Part shown: in pieces, positions 16,856 through 23,839 of the stretch
How the letters are laid out: the number at the start of each line of letters is the position of its first letter
Numbering within the stretch: the first letter of the stretch is position 1
DNA from: Bacillus benzoevorans
Lineage (GTDB): Bacteria; Bacillota; Bacilli; Bacillales; Cytobacillaceae
Length of the DNA stretch: 64,000 nt
Assembly (NCBI RefSeq): GCF_014207535.1
Contig: NZ_JACHGK010000005.1
Location: forward strand, 124,001 to 188,000
Direction: 5' to 3'
Translations under genes and position numbers: made by a program
Notes under the pieces: model-generated
Told to the model about the DNA's origin: nothing
Database searches by the model: none
Seen by the model: the letters and a program-made list of their open reading frames with translations, nothing else

Positions 16856-17677
16856 GTGGAAAAATTTATCAAAGAGTTAACTGAACTCGGATTACAGCAG
16901 GGGCTGCATACTCCGGAGCAGGCTGCTATTGTCTTATGCAAATTTGCGGAAACATTTCCTTTTGAAAATTTAGATGTGTTAAATCAAATAGAGGCTGAAA
17001 TCACGCCGGAATTTTTACAAGAAAAACTTTTACAAAGCAGTCGCGGCGGTCTTTGCTATGAAATTAACTCCCTATTATATCTTATATTAAAGCAGCTAAA
17101 GTTTAATGTTTCCATTGGAATAGGAACCGTCAACAAAGAGGGAAATTGGGCAACAGACAGAACACACGCGATGGTTCTGCTTACGATGAATGATAAAAAA
17201 TATATTGCAGATGGAGGGTACGGAAACCGGCTGGCGCTTTATCCGCTGGAGCTTGATGGCAGTATCGTCACTTCACCTGCAGGCAGCTTCAGACTGCGTA
17301 CGGTGAAAACCGAAAAAGGTTCCATTGCACTGGAGATGCAAAATCAACGAGGGGATTGGGATGTTCATTACGCATTTGATTGGAACCCTGAACCATGGCA
17401 AGAGCTGAATCGAATCAAACAGGATATCCATCATCATGCAAATTCAGGTTTTAATAAAAAACCTTTAATTGCCTCTGTATTTCGGAACGGCACACAATCG
17501 ATAAACGAAGAACGCCTTTCCCGCAAATGGAGCGATGGGAGGGAAGAAGAAATGGTCTTCCAAACAAAAGATGACTTCTTTAAAACCATTCGCTCTTTTT
17601 ATACGGCTTCTCTTACAAACGAGGCCGAAAAAGTATTAAAAAAACTGTATCATGACGAATGGAATACCAAAAATTAG
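16856..17677 (+). CDS. Arylamine N-acetyltransferase
   Basis: The 273-residue NAT family enzyme has the complete Cys-His-Asp triad: Cys67 in RGGLCYEIN, His104 in RTHAMV and Asp119 in IADGGYG. It transfers acetyl from acetyl-CoA to arylamines and hydrazines in the cytoplasm. The start is a GTG at 16856 with GGAGGG nine bases upstream; nearby ATG and TTG codons are out of frame. The next gene starts 58 bases downstream with its own site, so the coupling is uncertain. Confidence 0.9.
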   Translation: MEKFIKELTELGLQQGLHTPEQAAIVLCKFAETFPFENLDVLNQIEAEITPEFLQEKLLQSSRGGLCYEINSLLYLILKQLKFNVSIGIGTVNKEGNWATDRTHAMVLLTMNDKKYIADGGYGNRLALYPLELDGSIVTSPAGSFRLRTVKTEKGSIALEMQNQRGDWDVHYAFDWNPEPWQELNRIKQDIHHHANSGFNKKPLIASVFRNGTQSINEERLSRKWSDGREEEMVFQTKDDFFKTIRSFYTASLTNEAEKVLKKLYHDEWNTKN

Positions 17678-17735
17678 CAGACATATCCCTCACTTGAACT
17701 CCTTAAACTAATTATATCTTTAATGAGGTGATAAA

Positions 17736-18053
17736 ATGGATACGAAAGATTATAACGCCATTTATAATGCATACCGGCAGCAGGCACAGGAGCAAGCTGT
17801 CTCAGAAGCAAATCTTGATCAAGATACGAACGGTAAAGAAAAAATCACTGCTGTTCGGAAAAATGATGAGGGGGATATCATTGCTTTTAAAACAGAATCC
17901 GGCAAAGAATTAGATTATGTAACAGCACTTCAGGAAGCGAAAGCGGGGAAGTTAGCACATGTGGATGTGTTTCACAAATATGGCAGAGACATCATTCGCA
18001 GCGAACCTGACGGGATAAAGGATAATAATCTGGATAATCTGCCGGATTTTTAA
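17736..18053 (+). CDS. DUF3892 domain protein
   Basis: The 105-residue hydrophilic protein has EKITAVRKNDEGDIIAFKTESGKELDYVTALQEAKAGKLAHVDVF, the conserved core of DUF3892: a small beta domain where query-like residues are followed by a short AxxxAxxG helix. It is widespread in Bacilli and of unknown function. GAGGTG precedes the ATG. A strong terminator follows. Confidence 0.82.
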   Translation: MDTKDYNAIYNAYRQQAQEQAVSEANLDQDTNGKEKITAVRKNDEGDIIAFKTESGKELDYVTALQEAKAGKLAHVDVFHKYGRDIIRSEPDGIKDNNLDNLPDF

Positions 18054-18079
18054 TAATCCGGGAAAACAATTTGGGTAGG

Positions 18080-18124
18080 AGCCAGTAAACGTTGAAGAAA
18101 CAGCGAACGTTTACTGGCTTTTTT
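18080..18124 (+). terminator. Rho-independent terminator
   Basis: AGCCAGTAAACGTT (18080-18093) and AACGTTTACTGGCT (18106-18119) form a perfect 14-pair stem followed by TTTTT. Confidence 0.9.
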
Positions 18125-18297
18125 GTCTAGTACAGATGTAGAAAGAGAGCAAATATAGGGGAAATTGGATGAAATGCATTTATAATATTAAAAATTTTCA
18201 AATAAATATAAGGAAAATAGAGGGATTTCAATGATGAATTTTGAATTATTATATTAAAAGAACAGCCATGTGTACAAAATATAGAGGAGAATGAAAA

Positions 18298-18612
18298 ATG
18301 AACACCTATTTAATTGCAGGATATGCTAAACTTCCACAGGGAATGGCAGCTAAAAATATAGATGAATCGATGACCATCACACTAGAATTGGAATTTAAGT
18401 ACGGGGTCATTATTGATGCAGTTTGCACGCTTGAAACAGAATCCGAGCGGGATTATATCCAAAGACTGCTGCGCGGATACTGTTTACGGGATGGAATTGC
18501 CGGTCTTATTGAGCGGGTTCAGACCCATTACCGCGGGAAAGAGGGACACGCCGTTGAAGCAGCGCTAATGGACGCCTATTCACAATTTGAAACCGTACCG
18601 ATGAGAAGATAA
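18298..18612 (+). CDS. DUF3870 domain protein
   Basis: The 104-residue protein MNTYLIAGYAKLPQGMA... contains the short alpha/beta DUF3870 pattern: a YAKLP motif, a central strand GVIIDAVCTLET and a C-terminal KEGHAVEAALMDAY helix. In other bacteria this family occurs near phosphotransacetylase and secondary-metabolism genes; no partner is evident here. AGAGGAG lies before the ATG. Monocistronic. The function is unknown. Confidence 0.8.
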   Translation: MNTYLIAGYAKLPQGMAAKNIDESMTITLELEFKYGVIIDAVCTLETESERDYIQRLLRGYCLRDGIAGLIERVQTHYRGKEGHAVEAALMDAYSQFETVPMRR

Positions 18613-18743
18613 AATGCCTTACGGAATAGATTGTTTAAGTAAAACCTTCTGCTGAAATAATCTGAGTCAGACTCATTCCTTGTTAAATCGACAAAAAATG
18701 CGATATAATTACAGAAGTGTCACTTTTTAGGGGAGGAATGTGA

Positions 18744-19634
18744 ATGAATCAAACAGCAGCTGGGGCAGCGAAAGCAGTGCATAAAAAATTAACAGTCAGA
18801 AGTGTAATCAAGAGGGGATTATTTATTACACTCGGTGCAGCCATCATGGCCTACGGCTTAGAAGCCATCCTAATTCCAAATGAAATGATTGACGGAGGGG
18901 TAACGGGTTTATCGATGATTTTATCCAGTATTACACCCATCAATCTTAGTATCTTTCTTGTATTATTAAACTTGCCATTCTTTTTCTTAGGGTACAAACA
19001 GATCGGAAAAACTTTTGCCGTCAGTATGTTATATGGCATTATCGCCTTATCTATTGCGACATCTTTATTACATCATATAGAACCGCTTGTACATGATACT
19101 TTACTGGCTGTTGTTTTCGGAGGTTTAACCCTTGGGGTAGGGGTTGGATTAACGATTAGAAACGGCGGGGTCTTGGACGGGACGGAAACATTGGCGCTTT
19201 TAATTGAGAAAAGACTTCCATTTTCTGTCGGTGAAATCATCATGGTTGTGAACGTGATTATTTTCTCTGTTGCCGCCCTTGTTTTCGGATTAGAGCATGC
19301 TTTATTTTCTATGCTTACATACTATATTGCCTTTAAGACGATCGATGTTGTTGTCAAAGGTCTTGAAGATATGAAGTCCATGTATATTATCAGCGATCAA
19401 AATAAGGAAATTGCAGATGCGGTTTCCGAGAGACTGGGTCGTGGAGTTACTTTTTTACATGGTGAAGGTGCTTACAGCGGCGAAGATAAGCAGGTCATTC
19501 TTTGTGTCTTCACTAGATTAGAAGAAACGAAAATGAAGGATATCATCCGCGAGTTTGACCCGGGTGCCTTTATTATTTCTAATGATGTTGCGGAAGTACG
19601 CGGAGGACGGTTTAAGAAGAAAGATATCCATTAA
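18744..19634 (+). CDS. YitT-family membrane protein (DUF161 plus DUF2179)
   Basis: The 296-residue protein has five or six hydrophobic segments between residues 25 and 190 (with GLEAILIPNEMIDGGVTGLSMI early and VGLTIRNGGVLDGTETLALL in the second repeat). It ends in a cytoplasmic DUF2179 domain (about 215-290, SMYIISDQNKEIADAV). This is a common Bacillus family of unknown transport function. Ribosome site GGGGAGG, own terminator, no operon partners. Confidence 0.9.
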   Translation: MNQTAAGAAKAVHKKLTVRSVIKRGLFITLGAAIMAYGLEAILIPNEMIDGGVTGLSMILSSITPINLSIFLVLLNLPFFFLGYKQIGKTFAVSMLYGIIALSIATSLLHHIEPLVHDTLLAVVFGGLTLGVGVGLTIRNGGVLDGTETLALLIEKRLPFSVGEIIMVVNVIIFSVAALVFGLEHALFSMLTYYIAFKTIDVVVKGLEDMKSMYIISDQNKEIADAVSERLGRGVTFLHGEGAYSGEDKQVILCVFTRLEETKMKDIIREFDPGAFIISNDVAEVRGGRFKKKDIH

Positions 19635-19665
19635 CGAAAATGGAAATCTGAGACTATTTCCTGTG

Positions 19666-19715
19666 AAAAAAGAAGCTGATTTCCTGTGAAGAATTGGAAC
19701 TCAGCTTCTTTTTTC
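19666..19715 (+). terminator. Rho-independent terminator
   Basis: AAAAAAGAAGCTGA (19666-19679) and TCAGCTTCTTTTTT (19701-19714) form a perfect stem after the YitT gene. Confidence 0.88.
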
Positions 19716-19769
19716 TAGCCGGTGCTCCAATACCTTATCTTAAAAATTCTATGAAGGGATGATTCATAA

Positions 19770-20564
19770 ATGAAATTAAATTTAACGGGGAAAAATGCCA
19801 TTGTAACGGGGGGAAGTGCTGGAATTGGCTTAGCCTGCGCCAAAGCATTAGTGCTTGAAGGAGCAAATGTTATCATTGTTGGCAGAGATAAAACTAGATT
19901 GGAAAAGGCTGAGCATGAACTGAAACATATTGCGGGAAAGAATCAACCGGTTTTATCAATCAGTGAAGATTTAACCGATTCAACTGCTGCGGAAAGAATC
20001 ACCATGATAGCAAAAGAACAATTTAGCGGTATCGATATTTTAATCAATAATGCCGGTTCGGCCCGTGCAGGTTCATTCTGGGAATTAAGCGATCAGGATT
20101 TTATCGATGCGTGGAGTTTAAAATTGTTAGGATATATCCGCATGGTTAAAGCAATTGGGACCGTCATGATCAATCAGCGCTCCGGGAGAATTCTCAATAT
20201 CATCGGTACAGGCGGAAAAAATCCAAGTGCAACCTTCCTGCCAGGAGGAACCGCTAATGCCGCATTGATTAATTTTACAAAAGGAATTTCGAAGGAACTG
20301 GCTCAATATGGAGTCAGGATTAACGCCATATCGCCAGCTTTAACCGCGACAGAACGGGCGGTCAGCCTTGCAGGACAACGGGCTGAAGTGAAAGGGATCA
20401 GCATAGAGGAACAGATGGATCTGGAACACTCATCCATTCCTCTCGGTTCTATGATTCAGCCGGAGGAGATTGCCAGCATGGCGCTGCTGCTTGTCTCTGA
20501 TGTCATTCCCTCCATAACTGGGTCAGAGATCATCATTGATGCCGGGATGACAAACGGATTATGA
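19770..20564 (+). CDS. Short-chain dehydrogenase/reductase with degenerate catalytic site
   Basis: The 264-residue Rossmann protein has an intact cofactor-binding TGGSAGIG (13-20) and NNAG (93-96). Where classical SDRs have Tyr-x-x-x-Lys, the aligned segment is GGTANAAL (159-166), so Tyr is replaced by Gly159 and Lys by Asn163. The Ser of the tetrad also appears replaced (IIGTGG). The C-terminal INAISPALTATER and IIDAGMTNG resemble FabG-like proteins. It may therefore bind NAD(P) without classical reductase chemistry, or belong to an SDR subgroup with other residues. Monocistronic, with a bidirectional terminator after it. Confidence 0.85.
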   Translation: MKLNLTGKNAIVTGGSAGIGLACAKALVLEGANVIIVGRDKTRLEKAEHELKHIAGKNQPVLSISEDLTDSTAAERITMIAKEQFSGIDILINNAGSARAGSFWELSDQDFIDAWSLKLLGYIRMVKAIGTVMINQRSGRILNIIGTGGKNPSATFLPGGTANAALINFTKGISKELAQYGVRINAISPALTATERAVSLAGQRAEVKGISIEEQMDLEHSSIPLGSMIQPEEIASMALLLVSDVIPSITGSEIIIDAGMTNGL

Positions 20565-20589
20565 TATTCATTTAATCGGTATGAATGAA

Positions 20590-20639
20590 AAAAGTTAAAA
20601 AGTCCCCATCATATAAATGATGAGGACTTTTTAACTTTT
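20590..20639. terminator. Bidirectional terminator
   Basis: A 23-base inverted repeat with one mispaired position (20590-20612 and 20617-20639) with a four-base loop lies between convergent genes ending at 20564 and 20671. Confidence 0.88.
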
Positions 20640-20670
20640 ATTAACATTTCATATGCTCCGATCTCTTCTC

Positions 20671-21261
20671 TTAATAGTCTGTAATGATAATATCCCTTTC
20701 CAGAAATGCTTCAATGACTTCGCTAATCTTGTAGGAAACCTGCGGCAGATCATAATTTTCAAAGTCATGTTCACAAGAATTTTTATAAGCCATCGTTTCA
20801 TCGTAGTGCGTTAAATGCCGCTCGATATCCGCATCATTATCCTGCCGTTCCTTTTGTCTTTGGATGACAGTATCACGGTCAGCATAAATGAAAAAGCGCA
20901 TTACTCTTTCACCGTACATTTTTTTCAGTTTTTCCGTGCCTTCCGGATTTAATGTTAAATAAACAAGGTTATGATTTTCAAACGCCTTTACGATTTCCTC
21001 TTCACGAATCCCGTAATGAAACCCGTCAATTTCTACACTTTCAAGAAATTCCTCTTGTTCTTGCATTTTTAGATAGGATGCGTTGTCAACAAAATGGTAA
21101 TCTCTTCCGTCTTTTTCATAGTGGCGGGGAGGTCGGGTGGTGTAAGAGAGGACAGTTTCCATATCAAACGCGGTAGCAACCATTTTCGCAATCGTTTTTC
21201 TTCCAGAGCCATCTGGACCAGTGTAAATAAAAATCTTTTCCTTTTCCTTAATTTGATACAT
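20671..21261 (-). CDS. Guanylate-kinase-like P-loop protein with altered Walker A
   Basis: This 196-residue protein resembles guanylate kinases: SYTTRPPRHYEKDGRDYHFVD (the GMP-binding segment) and EEFLESVEIDGFHYGI are well conserved. The phosphate loop reads GPDGSGRKT, where the canonical enzyme has GPSGxGKxT, so the Lys is displaced by one residue. The C-terminal half is acidic and diverges (DRDTVIQRQKERQDND, which still resembles the lid). It is not the essential Gmk, whose gene has other neighbours. The start at 21261 follows a GGGGG site. Nucleotide kinase activity is uncertain. Confidence 0.78.
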   Translation of the reverse strand: MYQIKEKEKIFIYTGPDGSGRKTIAKMVATAFDMETVLSYTTRPPRHYEKDGRDYHFVDNASYLKMQEQEEFLESVEIDGFHYGIREEEIVKAFENHNLVYLTLNPEGTEKLKKMYGERVMRFFIYADRDTVIQRQKERQDNDADIERHLTHYDETMAYKNSCEHDFENYDLPQVSYKISEVIEAFLERDIIITDY

Positions 21262-21621
21262 TCGCAAGCCCCCATTTTCAAAGTTATTGCTGGATAAAAG
21301 ATATCCAGGTTTGATATTACTTATACAGTAGATTTTTACCGTATCCCAGCAAAAATATGCTGTTATATATATTATAGCAAATTTTTGAAGATATTTCCCA
21401 GATTTTTCTGACATTTCAGTTATTAAATCATAAAAATTTCTTTATATACATCTTCAATTGTAAGAAATCTCTAATAAACCCTGCAAAACTTTCTATCATA
21501 CTTTACTTATGTTCGTTATTACATTCGCATAAAATATTAACCAATACGAAGCGGTCATGCCGCTATGCTTCGTATTGGTCTTTATACCTTAACATCTTCA
21601 ATGTTTTGCAACATTATTCCG
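21262..21621. other. Intergenic region between minus-strand genes, with the ung terminator
   Basis: No frame with a ribosome binding site was found. The only clear element is the hairpin at 21540-21579. The promoter of the guanylate-kinase-like gene is expected in the AT-rich part at about 21300-21420. Confidence 0.4.
21540..21579 (-). terminator. Terminator of ung
   Basis: ACCAATACGAAGC (21540-21552) and GCTTCGTATTGGT (21567-21579) form a perfect 13-pair stem 43 bases after the ung stop on minus, followed by a T-rich sequence. Confidence 0.78.
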
Positions 21622-22296
21622 TTATAGATTCGTAATCTGCCAGTTAATTTCTTCGCTCCTGATTTTCTGTAAAAAGGCATTTGTCCTTGAAAATGGCTTG
21701 CTGCCAAAGAATCCTTTATTTGCTGAAAAGGGGCTTGGATGCGGTGACTTAATAATGAAATGCTGCGGTGCAGTAATGAGCTGCTCCTTTTGTTGGGCAA
21801 AACGCCCCCATAGAATAAAAACAACTGGTTTTTCTCTTTCATTCAATCTTTCGATCACTTTATCGGTGAAATTTTCCCACCCCAAGGCTTTGTGAGAGTT
21901 TGGATTACCCGCACGAACGGTTAAGACAGCATTCAGCAATAGGACGCCCTGCTTTGTCCATTCTACTAAATAGCCGTGATTCGGAATAGAACATCCTAGA
22001 TCGGCATGCAGTTCCTTATAAATATTTTGCAGCGAAGGAGGAATCGTTATCCCGGGTTTGACTGAAAAACTTAATCCATGTGCCTGTCCAGGACCGTGGT
22101 AGGGGTCCTGCCCGATGATCACAACCTTCGTGTCTTCATAGGATGTAAAATGCAGCGCATTATAAATATCAAACTTGTCCGGATAAATCACTTGTGACTG
22201 ATATTCCTGCCAAAGAATTTTCCGCAGCTGTTGATAATACGTTTTTTCAAATTCCCCCTGAAGCAGAGGTGCCCAGTCATTTTTCAAAATAGCCAT
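21622..22296 (-). CDS. ung: Uracil-DNA glycosylase
   Basis: The 224-residue family 1 UDG has the water-activating motif GQDPYHGPGQAHG (62 onward, catalytic Asp64) and the uracil-DNA motif HPSPFSANKGFFG. It removes uracil from DNA to begin base-excision repair. The start at 22296 gives MAILKNDWAPLL, which aligns with the usual N-terminus; the frame extends upstream to an ATG at 22413 but with residues unlike the family. It ends with a terminator. Identification is secure. Confidence 0.95.
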   Translation of the reverse strand: MAILKNDWAPLLQGEFEKTYYQQLRKILWQEYQSQVIYPDKFDIYNALHFTSYEDTKVVIIGQDPYHGPGQAHGLSFSVKPGITIPPSLQNIYKELHADLGCSIPNHGYLVEWTKQGVLLLNAVLTVRAGNPNSHKALGWENFTDKVIERLNEREKPVVFILWGRFAQQKEQLITAPQHFIIKSPHPSPFSANKGFFGSKPFSRTNAFLQKIRSEEINWQITNL

Positions 22297-22537
22297 TACG
22301 ATGCCCACGACCTTCCATTGTTGCTGTACATATTCATGATAAAAGTCTATTAAATAATCAGCAATAAAACAAGTATGGAAGGAAGTATACATATTTGCCC
22401 GAAAGCGTTTCAAATTCTGCTATATTTTTGTATAGTAAAAGTAGAAATGCTAATCACTTTGCCGTTATTTTAATCAGATTACCGCTTAAGTTTTTGCTAG
22501 AATAATAATGTATCTTTGTTTCGGGAGGCAATGTCTA

Positions 22538-22963
22538 GTGTATAATCGTATTTTGGTAGCCATTGATGGTTCAAAAATGAGTAATAAAGCTTTAAAATCT
22601 GCGTTGCAGATTGCGAAGGAGCGCTTTTCTAAAGTAGGAGTGATCCATGTTGAAAAAAATGTGATGATCTCTGAAAATATGACCACGGACTCGATAGATG
22701 AAATATATTCAAAAATCAATCATGAGGTGGATGCCCTGTTCGATGAGGCAAAGTCTCTCGCAGAAGATGAAGATTTAGAAATTGAAACTCATTATGTGAT
22801 GGGCGATCCAGCGGTGCAAATCGTCAAAACAGCAGAACAGGGGAACTACCAGCTCATCGTAATGGGAAGCAGAGGATTAGGCGCCATAAAAGGAATCGTG
22901 ATGGGAAGCGTCAGCTATAAAGTGTTGCAGCTTTCCCATTGCCCGGTATTAATTATTAAGTAA
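22538..22963 (+). CDS. Universal stress protein UspA family
   Basis: The 141-residue protein has the Usp fold: YNRILVAIDGSKMSNKALKSA at the start and the ATP-binding GSRGLGAIKGIVMGSVSYKVL at the end. It probably binds ATP and works in stress or anaerobic survival. The GTG at 22538 is preferred because GGGAGG lies nine bases upstream and the family begins exactly here; an ATG at 22508 adds ten unrelated residues. It is the last gene before the bacteriocin cluster, separated by a terminator and a 370-base gap. Confidence 0.88.
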   Translation: MYNRILVAIDGSKMSNKALKSALQIAKERFSKVGVIHVEKNVMISENMTTDSIDEIYSKINHEVDALFDEAKSLAEDEDLEIETHYVMGDPAVQIVKTAEQGNYQLIVMGSRGLGAIKGIVMGSVSYKVLQLSHCPVLIIK

Positions 22964-23336
22964 ATACAGGTGAGGTCTTGTACATGGCTATGTCTGTTAT
23001 GGAATGTGCGGGACCACGCCTGTTTTCAATTTTTATTATAATGTCTTCAAACCATTCCTATTATTCTCTTTGATTCCTTTCTTGAACTTATTTCCGCAAT
23101 CCATAAAAAGGCCGTTTTTCAGCCCTCCACTTAGAACAATGACACTGTCCCAGAAAAATAGGCAGTGATATCAGGAACTAACCCTAATGAACATTCATAT
23201 TTTGTTGAAGAGTGCATTCGCAGGTATTTCACCTATACCTGCGGCAATGACCCTCGTCCTATGACGGGACTATTTTTAGTGTTTCCATGTCATCTTGCCA
23301 ATGGATCTAAATATAAATATGGAGGTATGAAATAAA
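22964..23336. other. Leader region of the bacteriocin gene with several hairpins
   Basis: No gene was found. At 22968-23035 a long imperfect stem (ACAGG-GGTC with GACC-CCTGT arms) followed by a T-rich stretch is the probable terminator of the usp gene. Then come two close hairpins (23219-23270) and the unusual start region of the precursor gene. The bacteriocin promoter must be in this stretch, but no unambiguous -35/-10 pair was seen. Confidence 0.5.
23219..23270 (+). promoter_or_regulatory. Twin hairpin in the bacteriocin leader, function unknown
   Basis: CGCAGGTAT (23219-23227) pairs perfectly with ATACCTGCG (23235-23243). Ten bases on, CTCGTC pairs with GACGGG (one G-U) around CTAT, followed by a TATTTTT. 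The arrangement could be an attenuator or a leader structure controlling the precursor. It matches no riboswitch class that I recognise. Confidence 0.45.
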
Positions 23337-23339
23337 TTG
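23321..23339 (+). promoter_or_regulatory. Unusual translation start: GGAGG, two-codon mini-ORF, then TTG
   Basis: GGAGG (23321-23325) is followed by ATG-AAA-TAA (23327-23335) and, one base later, the TTG (23337) that opens the precursor frame. Ribosomes could initiate at either codon. The leader residues after TTG fit the family's N-terminus. Confidence 0.6.
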
Positions 23340-23639
23340 TATAACTTTCAAAATGAACTGCAAATGTTAAATGTGGATAATTTTCAGGCTAGTGAGCCAA
23401 TCACTTGGGACTATACTCAATACGGCACGGACGAAGAGCGGCAGTTTGGGCTTGGATTAGGTTTCACCTGTTTTAGTTGTTTCAATTGCTCTAACTGTTT
23501 CAATTGTTTTCGTTGCTCGAATTGTTTTAACTGCTCGAATTGTTTTCACTGTTCGAACTGTCATCGATGCAGCAGCTGCGGCGGACGTTGCGGAGGCGGC
23601 GGTCATCGATGTGGCGGAGGGCGCTGCGGCGGAATGTAG
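23337..23639 (+). CDS. Heterocycloanthracin/sonorensin-family bacteriocin precursor (LAP/TOMM)
   Basis: The 100-residue peptide has an acidic leader (residues 1-44) with the family opening YNFQNELQMLNVDNFQ, and a Cys-rich core from 45. Thirteen cysteines fall at every third position (45-81). Three more sit at 85, 92 and 97 in a Gly/His/Arg-rich tail ending GGRCGGM, giving 16 in total. The spacers are mostly Phe, Asn and Ser. Cys and Ser residues of such cores are converted to thiazoles and oxazoles by the cyclodehydratase encoded downstream, giving a linear azol(in)e-containing peptide. TTG start, see the leader entry. A terminator separates it from the enzymes. The leader cleavage site was not determined. 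Confidence 0.92.
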   Translation: MYNFQNELQMLNVDNFQASEPITWDYTQYGTDEERQFGLGLGFTCFSCFNCSNCFNCFRCSNCFNCSNCFHCSNCHRCSSCGGRCGGGGHRCGGGRCGGM

Positions 23640-23684
23640 GACTCTTATTCCAGTCGATCAGATGAAGATGAAAGCTCATATAGT

Positions 23685-23713
23685 AAAGCCCTTGATTGAC
23701 AAGGGCTTTTTTT
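23685..23713 (+). terminator. Terminator between precursor and maturation genes
   Basis: AAAGCCCTTG (23685-23694) and CAAGGGCTTT (23700-23709) form a perfect stem followed by T residues. Partial read-through would give much more precursor than enzyme mRNA. Confidence 0.88.
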
Positions 23714-23839
23714 CGAGGATGAATTTGGATCCGGACCATTTCACTCAGACATAAAGGACAAAATTCAGTACATAAAATGATAGTGGGAAATGACGCCATG
23801 AAAATGAGGACGAAGTTTTATGGTGCAGGAGGCTGTAGA

